Source: Salinivirga cyanobacteriivorans (GTDB lineage Bacteria; Bacteroidota; Bacteroidia; Bacteroidales; Salinivirgaceae). Taken from it: a DNA stretch of 64,000 nt. This document shows positions 53,158-62,346 of the stretch, in pieces; position 1 is the stretch's first letter, and every line of letters starts with the position of its first letter. Under the pieces are notes generated by a model, which was not told where the DNA came from, ran no database searches, and saw nothing but the letters and a program-made list of their open reading frames with translations. The stretch spans positions 3,219,501-3,283,500 of the forward strand of contig NZ_CP013118.1 in NCBI RefSeq assembly GCF_001443605.1, given 5' to 3'. The translations under genes and the position numbers were made by a program.

Positions 53158-53619
53158 ATGAAGCCAATAGATGAAATAGACCGCAAGCTTTTAAATGAAT
53201 TGCAGGTAAATAGCCGCATCACCATTCGCGAATTGTCTGAAAAACTGCATCTTTCTACTACACCAATTCATGAGCGTATTAAGAAACTGGAAAAAGGTGG
53301 CTATATTAAGCAATATGTTACTTTGCTCGATCCAAAGAAATTCGATAAAAAGCTGATGGTCTATATCTCAGTGTCTTTGCGCGACCATGCCAAAGAGGCT
53401 GTTGAAGCCTTTGAGCAGGAGATAGAGCAACTGGATGAAGTAATGGAATGTTACTACATATCAGGAAGTTCTGACTTTTTGCTTAAGGTGTTTTGCGATG
53501 ATATGGATGGGTTTCATGATTTTATCACCAATAAGTTTTCTACAATAGATAATATTACACAATTCTACAGCTCTTTTGTCATGTATGGCTCAAAAGTCAA
53601 GTATGATTTTAAACTTTAA
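53158..53619 (+). CDS. Lrp/AsnC-family transcription regulator
   Basis: 153 residues: N-terminal helix-turn-helix (NSRITIRELSEKLHLSTTPIHERIKKLEKGGYI) and a C-terminal RAM ligand-binding domain (MECYYISGSSDFLLKVFCDDMDGFHDF). Divergent from the TrpB-like gene, which it most likely controls in response to an amino acid or a related product. Ends 2 bp before the convergent ygfK stop. A TATATTTG element is at 53109-53116. Confidence 0.94.
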   Translation: MKPIDEIDRKLLNELQVNSRITIRELSEKLHLSTTPIHERIKKLEKGGYIKQYVTLLDPKKFDKKLMVYISVSLRDHAKEAVEAFEQEIEQLDEVMECYYISGSSDFLLKVFCDDMDGFHDFITNKFSTIDNITQFYSSFVMYGSKVKYDFKL

Positions 53620-53621
53620 AT

Positions 53622-56600
53622 TTATTCATACTTAAGCGCTTTGGCTCCTTTCAGAATGATACCCATTTCTGCAGCTTTCTGAAGCGTTATTTCCTGGCTT
53701 GATTTTGACTTGAGGGTTGCATCCGTAATTTGAAAATCATGCTTGTTGATTTTTGCGGTCAGCAAGTCTGTATCGTAAATATATTGATTATCATTTTCAG
53801 TTAATGAAACTGTTTTTCCTGAGTTTTTAAAAAGTAATTTGTTTAGTCCGTTTGTATGCTCAAGGTAATAACCTTCATCTGCTTCGTTAAATGACGAGCG
53901 GGTAAGGTAAATGTGTGGTTTATCCTTGTAAGGTGCCGAGTTTGTCGGGCAAAAGGTACTGCAATTGCCACATTCATTACAATAATTCGCGATATTTAGA
54001 ATCTGGTGTTTTTGGTTTACTGCAAATGTCTCGTCATCGATATAAAATATCTCTCCATTAATATCAACTTTAATTTTTTGAAGTTTCCAGCTTACCGGTT
54101 CTACATCGTATGAATAGTTGGCAAAATTTGGACAAACTGTGGTACAGATATTACACATTTCATCGCAAAACAGGCAGCGCTCTGCTTCGTTTCGAATGGT
54201 TGTTTCATCAAGTGTTTCGCTTACAAGTTTGAAGTTTTGCCTGTCATTAACATTTAACTCTTTTAATTGCGGAGCATATTGTCTCCGGGCTCTTTTGAGT
54301 GTAAGCTCTCGCTTGCTGTGCGTTTTCCCATTTTGAGGTTTCGGAATATTAAACTGCTGTTTTGCCTGCTCCAGTATTTCAGCGGCTGCTTTGCGTCCGT
54401 CACCAATGGCATTTATTGCTGTTGATGCACCTCGTAGCGCATCTCCGCCAATAAATGTATTATCAGCACCTGTTTGGTAAGTTCCATTTTCTGTTTTCAG
54501 TAGGTTTCCTGACATGAAATCTATATCAAGATCCTGGCCTATAGCCGGAATTATGGTATCGCAGGGTACTTCAAATTCGCCGCCTTCAATTTTTACAGGT
54601 CTGGGCCTTCCTGAGCTGTCTTTGCCCTGAAGTTTCATTTTTGCGCAGCGCAATGCCTTTACTTTGTTATTGTCGACAATTACTTTTTCTGGGCCGGCAA
54701 GTTCAATTACCTCAATACCTTCTTCAAGTACAGCTTTAATTTCGCCCTGGTCTGCCGGCATCTGGTCAATTGTACGGCGATAAACTACTGTTACTTTACC
54801 CTTTTCTCCCACAACCCGCCAGGCGGTACGTGCTGCATCCATTGCGGTGTTTCCTCCGCCTATGATTACGATATTTTTACCTGCGCTGTGCGATTCGCCT
54901 TTTTTTACGCTAAACAGAAATTGCAACGGTTCAATGACACCTTTAGCTTCTATGCCTTCAATTTTTAGTGGTTTAGAAAGCTGAGCCCCTGCACCAATAA
55001 AAATATAATCAAAATTTGACCTTATACTTTCGAATTTTACGCGGTCGACCGGTGTGTTATAATGAATTTTTACTCCCAGATCGGTGACTCGTTTGAAGTC
55101 TTTTGCTATGGCTTTGTCGGTAAGACGAAAACCGGGTATGGCAAATTGTACCATGCCGCCGGCTTTGGAGTTGCGTTCAAATACCTCAACTTTAAATCCG
55201 GCCATAACCAGGTAATATGCTGCAGAGAGGCCTGCGGGGCCCGCACCGACAATGCCTACCGATTTTTCATTTTTGGCTTCCGGTTGTAATTTTACTTCAT
55301 CCTGTTCTGAAATGAAACGTTTTGCTTCTCTAATAAGCAATGGATCGTCGTAGTTTGCACGCGTACATTTGTTTTGACATAAATGATCGCAAACCATTCC
55401 GGTTATTGCCGGGAATGGGTTTGTGCGCAGGATTACCTCATAAGCTTTGTCGAATTGCCCTGTTGCGGTATAATGCATATAATCGGGTATATCCTGATTG
55501 GTAGCACACGTGTCGCGGCAGGGTGCCGAAATACAGTCAAAATAGTTGAGTTCGCGGTCAGTTTTTATGTTAATTTCCTGAATGTATGTTCTGTGGTATC
55601 GGGGATCGGCTGTTACCTCGTCAGCATATTGGTTCAGATTCTTTAGAGCAGCTGCTATTTGGTCATTTTTGGCTGCAGTTTTTTGTATAAATGTTTCAAT
55701 ATTTTGGGCATTTACCGCATTAAAGCGGCTTTGCAATTCATCAAAATACTGGTTAAGGCGCATGTATCCGCCTGGTTTCAGTAAATCAGAGCTTACTGTA
55801 ACAGTTTTAAATCCACAAGCCAGTACATCAGCCACATTGAATGCATCGGCGCCTCCTGAAAATGAGAGCTGCAATTCACCGTTGAATTCATTTTGTAGTT
55901 TTTTGGCAATATTTATACTAAGTGGATGCAATGAGCGACCGCTCATGTACATCATATCCACATCACCACCAAAAGTATCTTTAAAATTCTGTGTTTCAAG
56001 TGTATTGGTGAGTTTCAGACCAAACTCAAGCTTCTCTGAGTCTGCTGTTTTTTGCAATGAGCGTATGATTTCCAGTGCATCGTTATATTTTAGGTCATGC
56101 TCAAATGCGGCATCGGGAATTACGGACTTAAAACCGCTAGTTTGGTTTAATATGCGCCGGAGTTCATCTGGTCCCAAAAGTGTTGGGTTCAGCTTTATAA
56201 AAGTATGAAGCCTTTTTTCTGTGAGTAAATATTGGGCAATGTCCTGTATTTCGTCTGCAGGACATCCATGCATAGTCGATAAGGTAATGTTGTCTGAGAT
56301 GCGGGTGGGAATTTCCATATCTGCTAATTCAGGAAATTCTGCTTTTGCCGTTTCTATCTTATGGGCTAACTCAACGGAGCAGTCATTCATTTTATCGAAG
56401 AACCATTGTACATTATCTTGCATTATGCCCTTCAGGTCGTACCCCACGCTCATATTGAAAATGGTATTGAGCGGTTTGTCACCAAAGAATTTTTTATTCA
56501 GGTAATGAATAGCAATCCAGGCATTCAGATACTCATTGAAGCTGGTTTTAATTTTAAGCTCCTGCGACCATTCACAATTATATCCTTCATCCTGCATATC

Positions 56601-56900
56601 GATGCATGGCTTGGCAACATCTATTTCATCCAGTGTTTGCACTGTTTTCAGTTCAATATAACGTGCACCCATGAGCCACGATCCTACGATATTTTGAGCC
56701 AGTTGAGAATGTGGGCCAGCAGCTACACCTAACGGGCTGTCAAGCTGTTGCCCGAATATTTTTTGTTGAAAGTTTTTTTGTTCCTCAGGAGCATAAAAGA
56801 GCTCTGCTGGTAGGCTATAAATACTTTGCTGTTTTTCCAGTTCGTTTACCATTGTGTTCAATAGTAATTGCAGGCTTATAGGATGAAATCTATCTGACAT
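53622..56900 (-). CDS. ygfK: YgfK-type oxidoreductase (selenate reductase subunit-like)
   Basis: 1092 residues, slightly longer than E. coli YgfK (about 1030). Residues 1 to about 430 resemble a DHOD/PreA TIM barrel (LGVAAGPHSQLAQNI; LSTMHGCPADEI; SGGADAFNVADVLACGFKTVTVSSDLLKPGG). Then a GltD-like part: cluster cysteines from about 470, FAD motif VGIVGAGPAGLSAA near 548, NAD(P) motif IVIIGGGNTAMDAA near 680. C-terminal iron-sulfur cysteines CLFCDEMCNICTTVC near 910 and CNECGNCSTFC near 976. In the anaerobic purine pathway YgfK is thought to act as the reductase partner for a ring intermediate or for the molybdenum hydroxylases. Sits tail to tail with the Lrp-type gene. Confidence 0.94.
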   Translation of the reverse strand: MSDRFHPISLQLLLNTMVNELEKQQSIYSLPAELFYAPEEQKNFQQKIFGQQLDSPLGVAAGPHSQLAQNIVGSWLMGARYIELKTVQTLDEIDVAKPCIDMQDEGYNCEWSQELKIKTSFNEYLNAWIAIHYLNKKFFGDKPLNTIFNMSVGYDLKGIMQDNVQWFFDKMNDCSVELAHKIETAKAEFPELADMEIPTRISDNITLSTMHGCPADEIQDIAQYLLTEKRLHTFIKLNPTLLGPDELRRILNQTSGFKSVIPDAAFEHDLKYNDALEIIRSLQKTADSEKLEFGLKLTNTLETQNFKDTFGGDVDMMYMSGRSLHPLSINIAKKLQNEFNGELQLSFSGGADAFNVADVLACGFKTVTVSSDLLKPGGYMRLNQYFDELQSRFNAVNAQNIETFIQKTAAKNDQIAAALKNLNQYADEVTADPRYHRTYIQEINIKTDRELNYFDCISAPCRDTCATNQDIPDYMHYTATGQFDKAYEVILRTNPFPAITGMVCDHLCQNKCTRANYDDPLLIREAKRFISEQDEVKLQPEAKNEKSVGIVGAGPAGLSAAYYLVMAGFKVEVFERNSKAGGMVQFAIPGFRLTDKAIAKDFKRVTDLGVKIHYNTPVDRVKFESIRSNFDYIFIGAGAQLSKPLKIEGIEAKGVIEPLQFLFSVKKGESHSAGKNIVIIGGGNTAMDAARTAWRVVGEKGKVTVVYRRTIDQMPADQGEIKAVLEEGIEVIELAGPEKVIVDNNKVKALRCAKMKLQGKDSSGRPRPVKIEGGEFEVPCDTIIPAIGQDLDIDFMSGNLLKTENGTYQTGADNTFIGGDALRGASTAINAIGDGRKAAAEILEQAKQQFNIPKPQNGKTHSKRELTLKRARRQYAPQLKELNVNDRQNFKLVSETLDETTIRNEAERCLFCDEMCNICTTVCPNFANYSYDVEPVSWKLQKIKVDINGEIFYIDDETFAVNQKHQILNIANYCNECGNCSTFCPTNSAPYKDKPHIYLTRSSFNEADEGYYLEHTNGLNKLLFKNSGKTVSLTENDNQYIYDTDLLTAKINKHDFQITDATLKSKSSQEITLQKAAEMGIILKGAKALKYE

Positions 56901-57016
56901 AGTGTGATTATTTTCGATTTGTGATTATGAATAGTTAAGTATAAAAATACATAAATACTGTGAAAATGTCTATTTTCGTGCTTTGTTGCCAGATTGAATA
57001 TTCATTTCAGGAAATA

Positions 57017-57628
57017 ATGACAAAAAGTACGCAAAAAGAAAAAAAATATCCTGCCATTATCATGGCGGCGGGTTTTTCTTCCAGGATGGGAACGCAAAAA
57101 ATGTTTTTGCCTTTCACAACACATGAATGTTTTCTTTCGCGGTTGATTGCGGTTTATGAATCGTATGGGTCTAAAGAAGTTGTTTTGGTAGTAAATTCAC
57201 AAGGGGCTGAGCATATTCAGAAGAATTTTAATTTGGCCGGAAATATCAGAATTATAAAAAATCCACATCCCGAATGGCAGAAGTTTTATTCATTACAGTT
57301 GGCTTGTCAAATTTTAACTAACACTGAAGCTGTATTTGTACAGAATATTGATAACCCGTTTACCAATGCTGAAGTATTGATGATTCTGGAAAAAGCAGCT
57401 GGAAAGGGTGATTATATTTTGCCGGAATACCGGAATACTGGCGGGCACCCATTTCTTATATCTTCACATGTTATTCGACAAGTTGCTGAACACCAAAATC
57501 CCCAGGAACACCTGAAATTTTTTCTAAAACAGTTTAAAACATTGCGTTTACCCGTTCAAAACCACGAAATTCTTGCAAATATTAATACGCCGGAAGCTTA
57601 TGAGCAGTGGTTCAAAAAAGCACTTTAA
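57017..57628 (+). CDS. mocA: MocA/YgfJ-type molybdenum cofactor nucleotidyltransferase
   Basis: About 203 residues from ATG at 57017; a GTG at 56960 gives an N terminus that does not resemble the family. NTP-transferase motif AIIMAAGFSSRMG with KMFLPF at residues 14-34, and the PHPEWQKFYSLQLAC and QNIDNPFTN segments of the MobA-like fold. Attaches CMP to molybdopterin for xanthine dehydrogenase-family enzymes; in purine loci the homologue YgfJ is associated with selenium-dependent hydroxylase maturation. First gene of a plus-strand unit with the YgjV-like and hyuA genes. Confidence 0.9.
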   Translation: MTKSTQKEKKYPAIIMAAGFSSRMGTQKMFLPFTTHECFLSRLIAVYESYGSKEVVLVVNSQGAEHIQKNFNLAGNIRIIKNPHPEWQKFYSLQLACQILTNTEAVFVQNIDNPFTNAEVLMILEKAAGKGDYILPEYRNTGGHPFLISSHVIRQVAEHQNPQEHLKFFLKQFKTLRLPVQNHEILANINTPEAYEQWFKKAL

Positions 57629-57723
57629 AAAATATTGCTGTGGCAGGTGCGTGAATGAGCGAGTTCAGGAGGAAATACTGTTTTTCGGTAACTTTTTCTC
57701 ATCTTTGTAAAAAAATTTATAAA

Positions 57724-58356
57724 ATGAATATTGATATTTTAGAGTGGATAGGGTATTTGGCCTCCATCTTAATTGCTATTTCGATGACGATGAGCTCCAT
57801 CGTCAAATTTCGGGTTATTAATTTACTGGGTGCCGGAACTTTTTCGTTATACGGATTTTTAATCGGAGCCCTGCCGGTAGGTTTCATGAACCTTTTTATT
57901 GTGCTTGTAGATGTGTATTTTTTATACATTATTTTTAACAAAAAAGAGGTTTTCGAAACCCTTGAGGTTCGGCCCAATAACAAATATTTATTACGGTACC
58001 TTAAGTTCCATGAAAATGAAATTCAACGTTTTTTTCCGGGTTTTAAGTATCAACCTGAGAAAAACACGGTGAGTTTTTTCATTTTACGCGATATGCAGGT
58101 AGCCGGGTTATTCCTGGCGCATCGTGAGGACGATCATGTTTTACGCGTAGGACTTGATTATGTGGGACCTAAATACCGCGACTTTAAAAATGGGAGGTAT
58201 ATTTATACCCGTGTGCGGAAGTTTTTTCTTGATGAGGGTTTTACCAAAGTTGTGGCAGATGCCAACAGTGAAAAGTACTTTAAGTATTTGAAAAAACTGG
58301 GTTTTGAGGAGCAGGAAGATGGAACCTGTTCAAAAACCCTTGAAAAAACCATATAA
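57724..58356 (+). CDS. YgjV-family membrane protein with acyltransferase-like tail
   Basis: 210 residues from MNIDILEWIGY (a longer frame to 57655 has an unlikely polar start). The first 85 residues form three helices typical of YgjV-like proteins. The C-terminal 120 residues are soluble, and their end, RVRKFFLDEGFTKVVADANSEKYFKYLKKLGF, resembles the last strand-helix of GNAT acetyltransferases, though I see no clear acetyl-CoA loop. Located between mocA and hyuA, 3 bp before the latter, so cotranscribed with purine genes. Role unknown. Confidence 0.8.
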   Translation: MNIDILEWIGYLASILIAISMTMSSIVKFRVINLLGAGTFSLYGFLIGALPVGFMNLFIVLVDVYFLYIIFNKKEVFETLEVRPNNKYLLRYLKFHENEIQRFFPGFKYQPEKNTVSFFILRDMQVAGLFLAHREDDHVLRVGLDYVGPKYRDFKNGRYIYTRVRKFFLDEGFTKVVADANSEKYFKYLKKLGFEEQEDGTCSKTLEKTI

Positions 58357-58359
58357 AAT

Positions 58360-59730
58360 ATGATAACTCGAATTGCAGGCGGTACTCTTGTGACTTCAAA
58401 AAGTATGCAAGTCACTGATGTGTGGATTAAAGATGATAAAGTCATGCATGTGGGTGCAGGCGATTTCCATGCAGAAGAAACTATTGATGCATCAGGTTTG
58501 TATCTTTTGCCTGGAGGTGTTGATCCGCATGTGCATATGCAGTTACCTACACCAGCGGGTCCGTCATCAGACACTTTCTATACAGGCAGTGTTGCTGCTT
58601 TGCATGGCGGAACCACAACCATCATCGATTTTGTAACCCCACAACCGGGGCAATCCCTGGTAGATGCACTGGAAGCGCGCATGCAAGAAGCCGAATCATC
58701 ATTAATTGATTACTCTTTTCATATAAGCCCAATTGAATGGCGCGATACTACTGCAGAAGAGATAGAAGCTTGTTTTAAACGTGGTATTACGTCTTTTAAA
58801 ATTTATATGGCTTATAAGCAAGCTGTCGGTTTGGAAGATAATGAGGTTGAAAGGGTACTCCAAACTGTGGGCCGGTTAGGTGGAATGATAACTGTGCATG
58901 CCGAGATGGGTGATGAAATTGATGCATTGCGCGATCAATCGGCTGCAGCAGGAAAGCTTGAGCCAGATGCTCACCGGGCAACACGACCAAATCATACCGA
59001 GGCTGATGCTGTTAAGAAAGTGATTGATATGGCAGCGGATGCATCATGTCCTTTGTATGTAGTGCATGTTTCCACGCATGAATCAATGGAGCATATACGC
59101 AATGCTCAGGCAAAAGGTCAACAGGTAATTGCTGAAACCTGCCCACACTATTTGTTGCTTGACGAATCGAAATATGCGGGAACGTTTGAAGAAACTGTAA
59201 AATATGTGCTGAGTCCGCCATTGCGCACTGAAGCTGACCAGAAAGCTTTATGGCATGCGCTGAAAGATGGCGATATCAGTACGATTGGTACCGATCACTG
59301 TCCATTTACGCTTGCGCAAAAAAGCGCAGGAAAAGATGATTTTCGTAAAATTCCCAATGGAGCAGGAGGCGTAGAACACAGAATTGCGCTTTTGTATACC
59401 TATGGTGTGTTGCCAGAAAAGATTTCTTTTCAAAAAATGGTTGATGTTGCATCCGCGCAACCGGCCAAAATATTTGGTCTTTATCCGAAAAAAGGTGAAA
59501 TCAAAGCAGGTTCTGATGCTGATTTATTGGTATGGGACCCCAACACAGAAAGTGTAATCAGCTCCAAAAACCATCATCAAAATTCAGATTTGAATATCTA
59601 TGAAAAATTTACAAGCGTCGGCAATGCAAAATGGGTGATAAGGAGTGGTGAAGTTGTTATTGCTGATGGTGAATTAATAGATAGTGGTGTTACGGGTAAG
59701 TTTCTCAAGCGAAAAAATATTCTTATATAA
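58360..59730 (+). CDS. hyuA: Dihydropyrimidinase / hydantoinase-type amidohydrolase (HyuA)
   Basis: 456 residues. Binuclear metal site: GGVDPHVHMQLP (HxH, about residue 54), carboxylated Lys region ITSFKIYMAYK (about 146), TVHAEMGDE (about 180), YVVHVSTHES (about 233) and GTDHCPFT (about 310). Opens cyclic amides such as dihydropyrimidines and hydantoins. In the anaerobic uric acid set HyuA would open a five- or six-membered ring intermediate. Cotranscribed with mocA; terminated by the hairpin at 59733-59768. Confidence 0.94.
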   Translation: MITRIAGGTLVTSKSMQVTDVWIKDDKVMHVGAGDFHAEETIDASGLYLLPGGVDPHVHMQLPTPAGPSSDTFYTGSVAALHGGTTTIIDFVTPQPGQSLVDALEARMQEAESSLIDYSFHISPIEWRDTTAEEIEACFKRGITSFKIYMAYKQAVGLEDNEVERVLQTVGRLGGMITVHAEMGDEIDALRDQSAAAGKLEPDAHRATRPNHTEADAVKKVIDMAADASCPLYVVHVSTHESMEHIRNAQAKGQQVIAETCPHYLLLDESKYAGTFEETVKYVLSPPLRTEADQKALWHALKDGDISTIGTDHCPFTLAQKSAGKDDFRKIPNGAGGVEHRIALLYTYGVLPEKISFQKMVDVASAQPAKIFGLYPKKGEIKAGSDADLLVWDPNTESVISSKNHHQNSDLNIYEKFTSVGNAKWVIRSGEVVIADGELIDSGVTGKFLKRKNILI

Positions 59731-59732
59731 TT

Positions 59733-59768
59733 AAAAAGGCTGTCGGGAAATAACCAGACAGCCTTTTT
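59733..59768. terminator. Bidirectional hairpin terminator between hyuA and ygeW
   Basis: Perfect 12-bp stem AAAAAGGCTGTC (59733-59744) with GACAGCCTTTTT (59757-59768), a 12-nt loop and T-runs on both strands. Serves the convergent genes on either side. Confidence 0.9.
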
Positions 59769-59803
59769 TGAAGAATTTATGTTCTAAAGAATTAAATGTT
59801 ATG

Positions 59804-60991
59804 TTAGGCCATTATTCGCTTACTACCACGTTCTACCAACTGTTTTAGCACTGCTGCAGGGTTTTTAAACTTATTTGTAAACATCATTGCTGCAATGATA
59901 TATGGTTTAAAACCGGCTTCGTGGTAAGTTTTTATACGGTATTTTTCAAATACATCAGCATTTACTTCGCCTTCTTTGCATGAAACACCGGAAATATCTG
60001 CGGGCAGGCAATGCATGTACAATGCATCCTGGTTTTTAGTGCGTTTCATTTTTGCTTCATCGTATTCCCAGTCTTTGTATTTGGCGTTGTTGGCCAGGCA
60101 AGATTGCTCAAGCGCGTCCAAACCTTTTTTATCTGCAGCTTTTAATAACTTTGTACGCTCCTCCATGATGTGGTATGGGGCCCAGCTTTTGGGGTATACA
60201 ATATCGGCGCCTTCCATAGCTTCACTCATATCGTGGCTCACATTAAAGCTGCCACCACTGGCTTTGGCATTTTTTCCGGCCATATCTACAATGTCTGGTA
60301 TAAGATCGTATCCTTCCGGATAGGCCAGTTCGATGTCCATTCCAAATCTCGACATTAAACCAATGATGCCTTGCGGAACAGATAGCGGTTTTCCATAACT
60401 GGGAGAGTAAGCCCAGCTCATGACAATTTTTTTACCTTTTAGGTTCTCAAGTGATCCAAATTCTTTTTTAAGGTGTAGTAAATCTGCCATTGACTGGGTT
60501 GGATGGTCCATGTCGCATTGCAGGTTTACTATACCGGGCCGGTTGGGGAGCACGCCCTGAGCAAAACCTTCGTCCAAAGCATCACCAACTTCACGCATAT
60601 ATTTATTGCCTTCACCCAGGTACATATCGTCTCGTATACCTATGAAATCGGAAAGGAATGATATCATGTTGGCTGTTTCTCGTACGGTTTCGCCGTGTGC
60701 AATTTGCGATTTTTGTTCGTCAAGATCCTGCACAGCAAGTCCGAGCAGGTTGCTGGCCGATGCATACGAAAACCTTGTGCGTGTGCTGTTGTCGCGGAAG
60801 TTGGAGATCGCCAGCCCGGTGTCGAAAACACGGGGAGAAATGTTCTGTTGGCGCATTTCTTTAAGAATATCTGCTACTTCCAGCACTGTTTTTAAATCTT
60901 CATCGCTTTTTTCCCAGGTGAGCAGGAAATCTTTTTTAAAAAGTTCAGCCTTGATCTGACTTAACTGATTGATTTTTTCGTTCAGGTTCAT
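59804..60991 (-). CDS. ygeW: YgeW-type carbamoyltransferase
   Basis: 395 residues of the aspartate/ornithine carbamoyltransferase superfamily, close to E. coli YgeW in size. Carbamoyl-phosphate loop RDNSTRTRFSYASA (about residue 65), HPTQSMADLLHL (about 168) and MHCLPADISGVSCKEGEV (about 330). Known YgeW proteins are knotted transcarbamylases with an undetermined acceptor; in the purine pathway they are expected to work in the phosphorolytic direction, yielding carbamoyl phosphate for ATP. Downstream of ygeY by 15 bp, one operon. Confidence 0.94.
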   Translation of the reverse strand: MNLNEKINQLSQIKAELFKKDFLLTWEKSDEDLKTVLEVADILKEMRQQNISPRVFDTGLAISNFRDNSTRTRFSYASASNLLGLAVQDLDEQKSQIAHGETVRETANMISFLSDFIGIRDDMYLGEGNKYMREVGDALDEGFAQGVLPNRPGIVNLQCDMDHPTQSMADLLHLKKEFGSLENLKGKKIVMSWAYSPSYGKPLSVPQGIIGLMSRFGMDIELAYPEGYDLIPDIVDMAGKNAKASGGSFNVSHDMSEAMEGADIVYPKSWAPYHIMEERTKLLKAADKKGLDALEQSCLANNAKYKDWEYDEAKMKRTKNQDALYMHCLPADISGVSCKEGEVNADVFEKYRIKTYHEAGFKPYIIAAMMFTNKFKNPAAVLKQLVERGSKRIMA

Positions 60992-61006
60992 TATGTTTTT
61001 GTTTTT

Positions 61007-62200
61007 CTATTCTGCAATTTCGTAAGCAAATGCGGCATAAAAAGCTGTAGCTTTTACAAGGTCATCAACGGGTACTTTTTCATTGGGGGCGTGTGCCATT
61101 ACTTCGTTTCCGGGACCAAATCCAAGCAATGGAATTCCATACATACCATTAATAGTTACGCCATTGGTTGAGAATGTCCATTTGTCTACTTTGGGTTTTT
61201 TGTCAAAAAGTTTTTCAAAGGTACTTACCCCTGTTTGAATTATTTCGGCCTCTTCAGGTATTTTCCATGTGGGGTAGTATTTTTCCATTCCATATTCAAG
61301 ACCCGTGTAAGATTTTTCTTTGTATTCCAGTACTTCTACTTTGGCGTTCATTCCTTTTAGGAGTTCCTCGATTTCTGCGATTGCAGAGTCTTTGGTTTCT
61401 CCCCATGTCAACCGGCGGTCGAGGTGAAATGCGGCATAGTCAGCCACTGCGCATAGTGAGGGGCTTCCCGATACAATTTCGGATATGGTTATGGTTCCTT
61501 TACCAAGGAATTCATCATCTTTAAGCCGATCATTGAGTTTCTCAATTTCAGTGGCAACTTTGGCTGCTTTGTAAATAGCATTATCACCGCGTTCCGGAGC
61601 CGATCCGTGACAGGAGGTACCATAAAAATGTACTTTCATTTCCATGCGGCCACGATGCCCACGGTAAATATTCAGGTTTGTCGGTTCTGTAGAAATTGCA
61701 AGGTCTGGCTTTATGCCTTCTTCTTCTACCAGGTACTTCCAGCAGAGCCCGTCGCAATCTTCTTCTATAACACTGCCAACGAAATATATGGTCCAGTCTT
61801 TATCGTACCCCAGTTCTTTGAGTATTTTGCCGGTGGTGACAAATGAAGCACATCCGCCTTCCTGGTCCACAGTACCGCGTCCGTGTACGAAGCCATCCTT
61901 AATTTCTCCGCCAAGCGGATCAAAATCCCAGTTTTCAAGCTGCCCCAGATCAACAGTATCCATATGGCCATCAATGGCAAGTATTTTTTTTCCATTGCCC
62001 ACGCGGCCAATTACATTGCCTAACCCATCAATTCGTACTTCGTCAAATCCTGCTTCTTCCATTTGGCGTTTAAGCTCCTGTTGTACTTCCTTCTCCTGGA
62101 GGCTCAACGATTTTATTTTAACAAGTTTGGATAGGTTTTCCGCAGTATAATCACGGTATTTTTCCGCTAGTTCATTAATTTTTGCATATACTTCGCTCAT
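61007..62200 (-). CDS. ygeY: YgeY-type M20 peptidase/deacylase
   Basis: 397 residues from MSEVYAKINELAEKY; the ATG at 62245 is upstream of a poor extension. M20 metallohydrolase motifs: AIDGHMDTVDLG (about residue 75; metal His/Asp), GRGTVDQEGGCAS (about 110), EEDCDGLCWKYL (about 145, catalytic Glu and metal Glu) and the C-terminal metal His region MAHAPNEKV. YgeY is a constant member of the anaerobic purine gene set and should hydrolyse an acyl or ureido bond. First gene of the ygeY-ygeW operon. Confidence 0.94.
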   Translation of the reverse strand: MSEVYAKINELAEKYRDYTAENLSKLVKIKSLSLQEKEVQQELKRQMEEAGFDEVRIDGLGNVIGRVGNGKKILAIDGHMDTVDLGQLENWDFDPLGGEIKDGFVHGRGTVDQEGGCASFVTTGKILKELGYDKDWTIYFVGSVIEEDCDGLCWKYLVEEEGIKPDLAISTEPTNLNIYRGHRGRMEMKVHFYGTSCHGSAPERGDNAIYKAAKVATEIEKLNDRLKDDEFLGKGTITISEIVSGSPSLCAVADYAAFHLDRRLTWGETKDSAIAEIEELLKGMNAKVEVLEYKEKSYTGLEYGMEKYYPTWKIPEEAEIIQTGVSTFEKLFDKKPKVDKWTFSTNGVTINGMYGIPLLGFGPGNEVMAHAPNEKVPVDDLVKATAFYAAFAYEIAE

Positions 62201-62346
62201 AATTATGTCTGATTTTTTTTGCATTGAGAAAGGTAAATATACCATTTTTTATGTATTTTTGACTATTTGCAGGACAAAAGAGCAGTGTGAATTTAAAAAA
62301 ATAGAATAAACGAATATTTTTTAACCTTTTCGTAAAATATTTTTCC

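Noticed and set aside
55582..56208. 208-codon plus-strand frame opposite ygfK
   Set aside because: Antisense of a well-conserved protein; composition is typical of a shadow frame.
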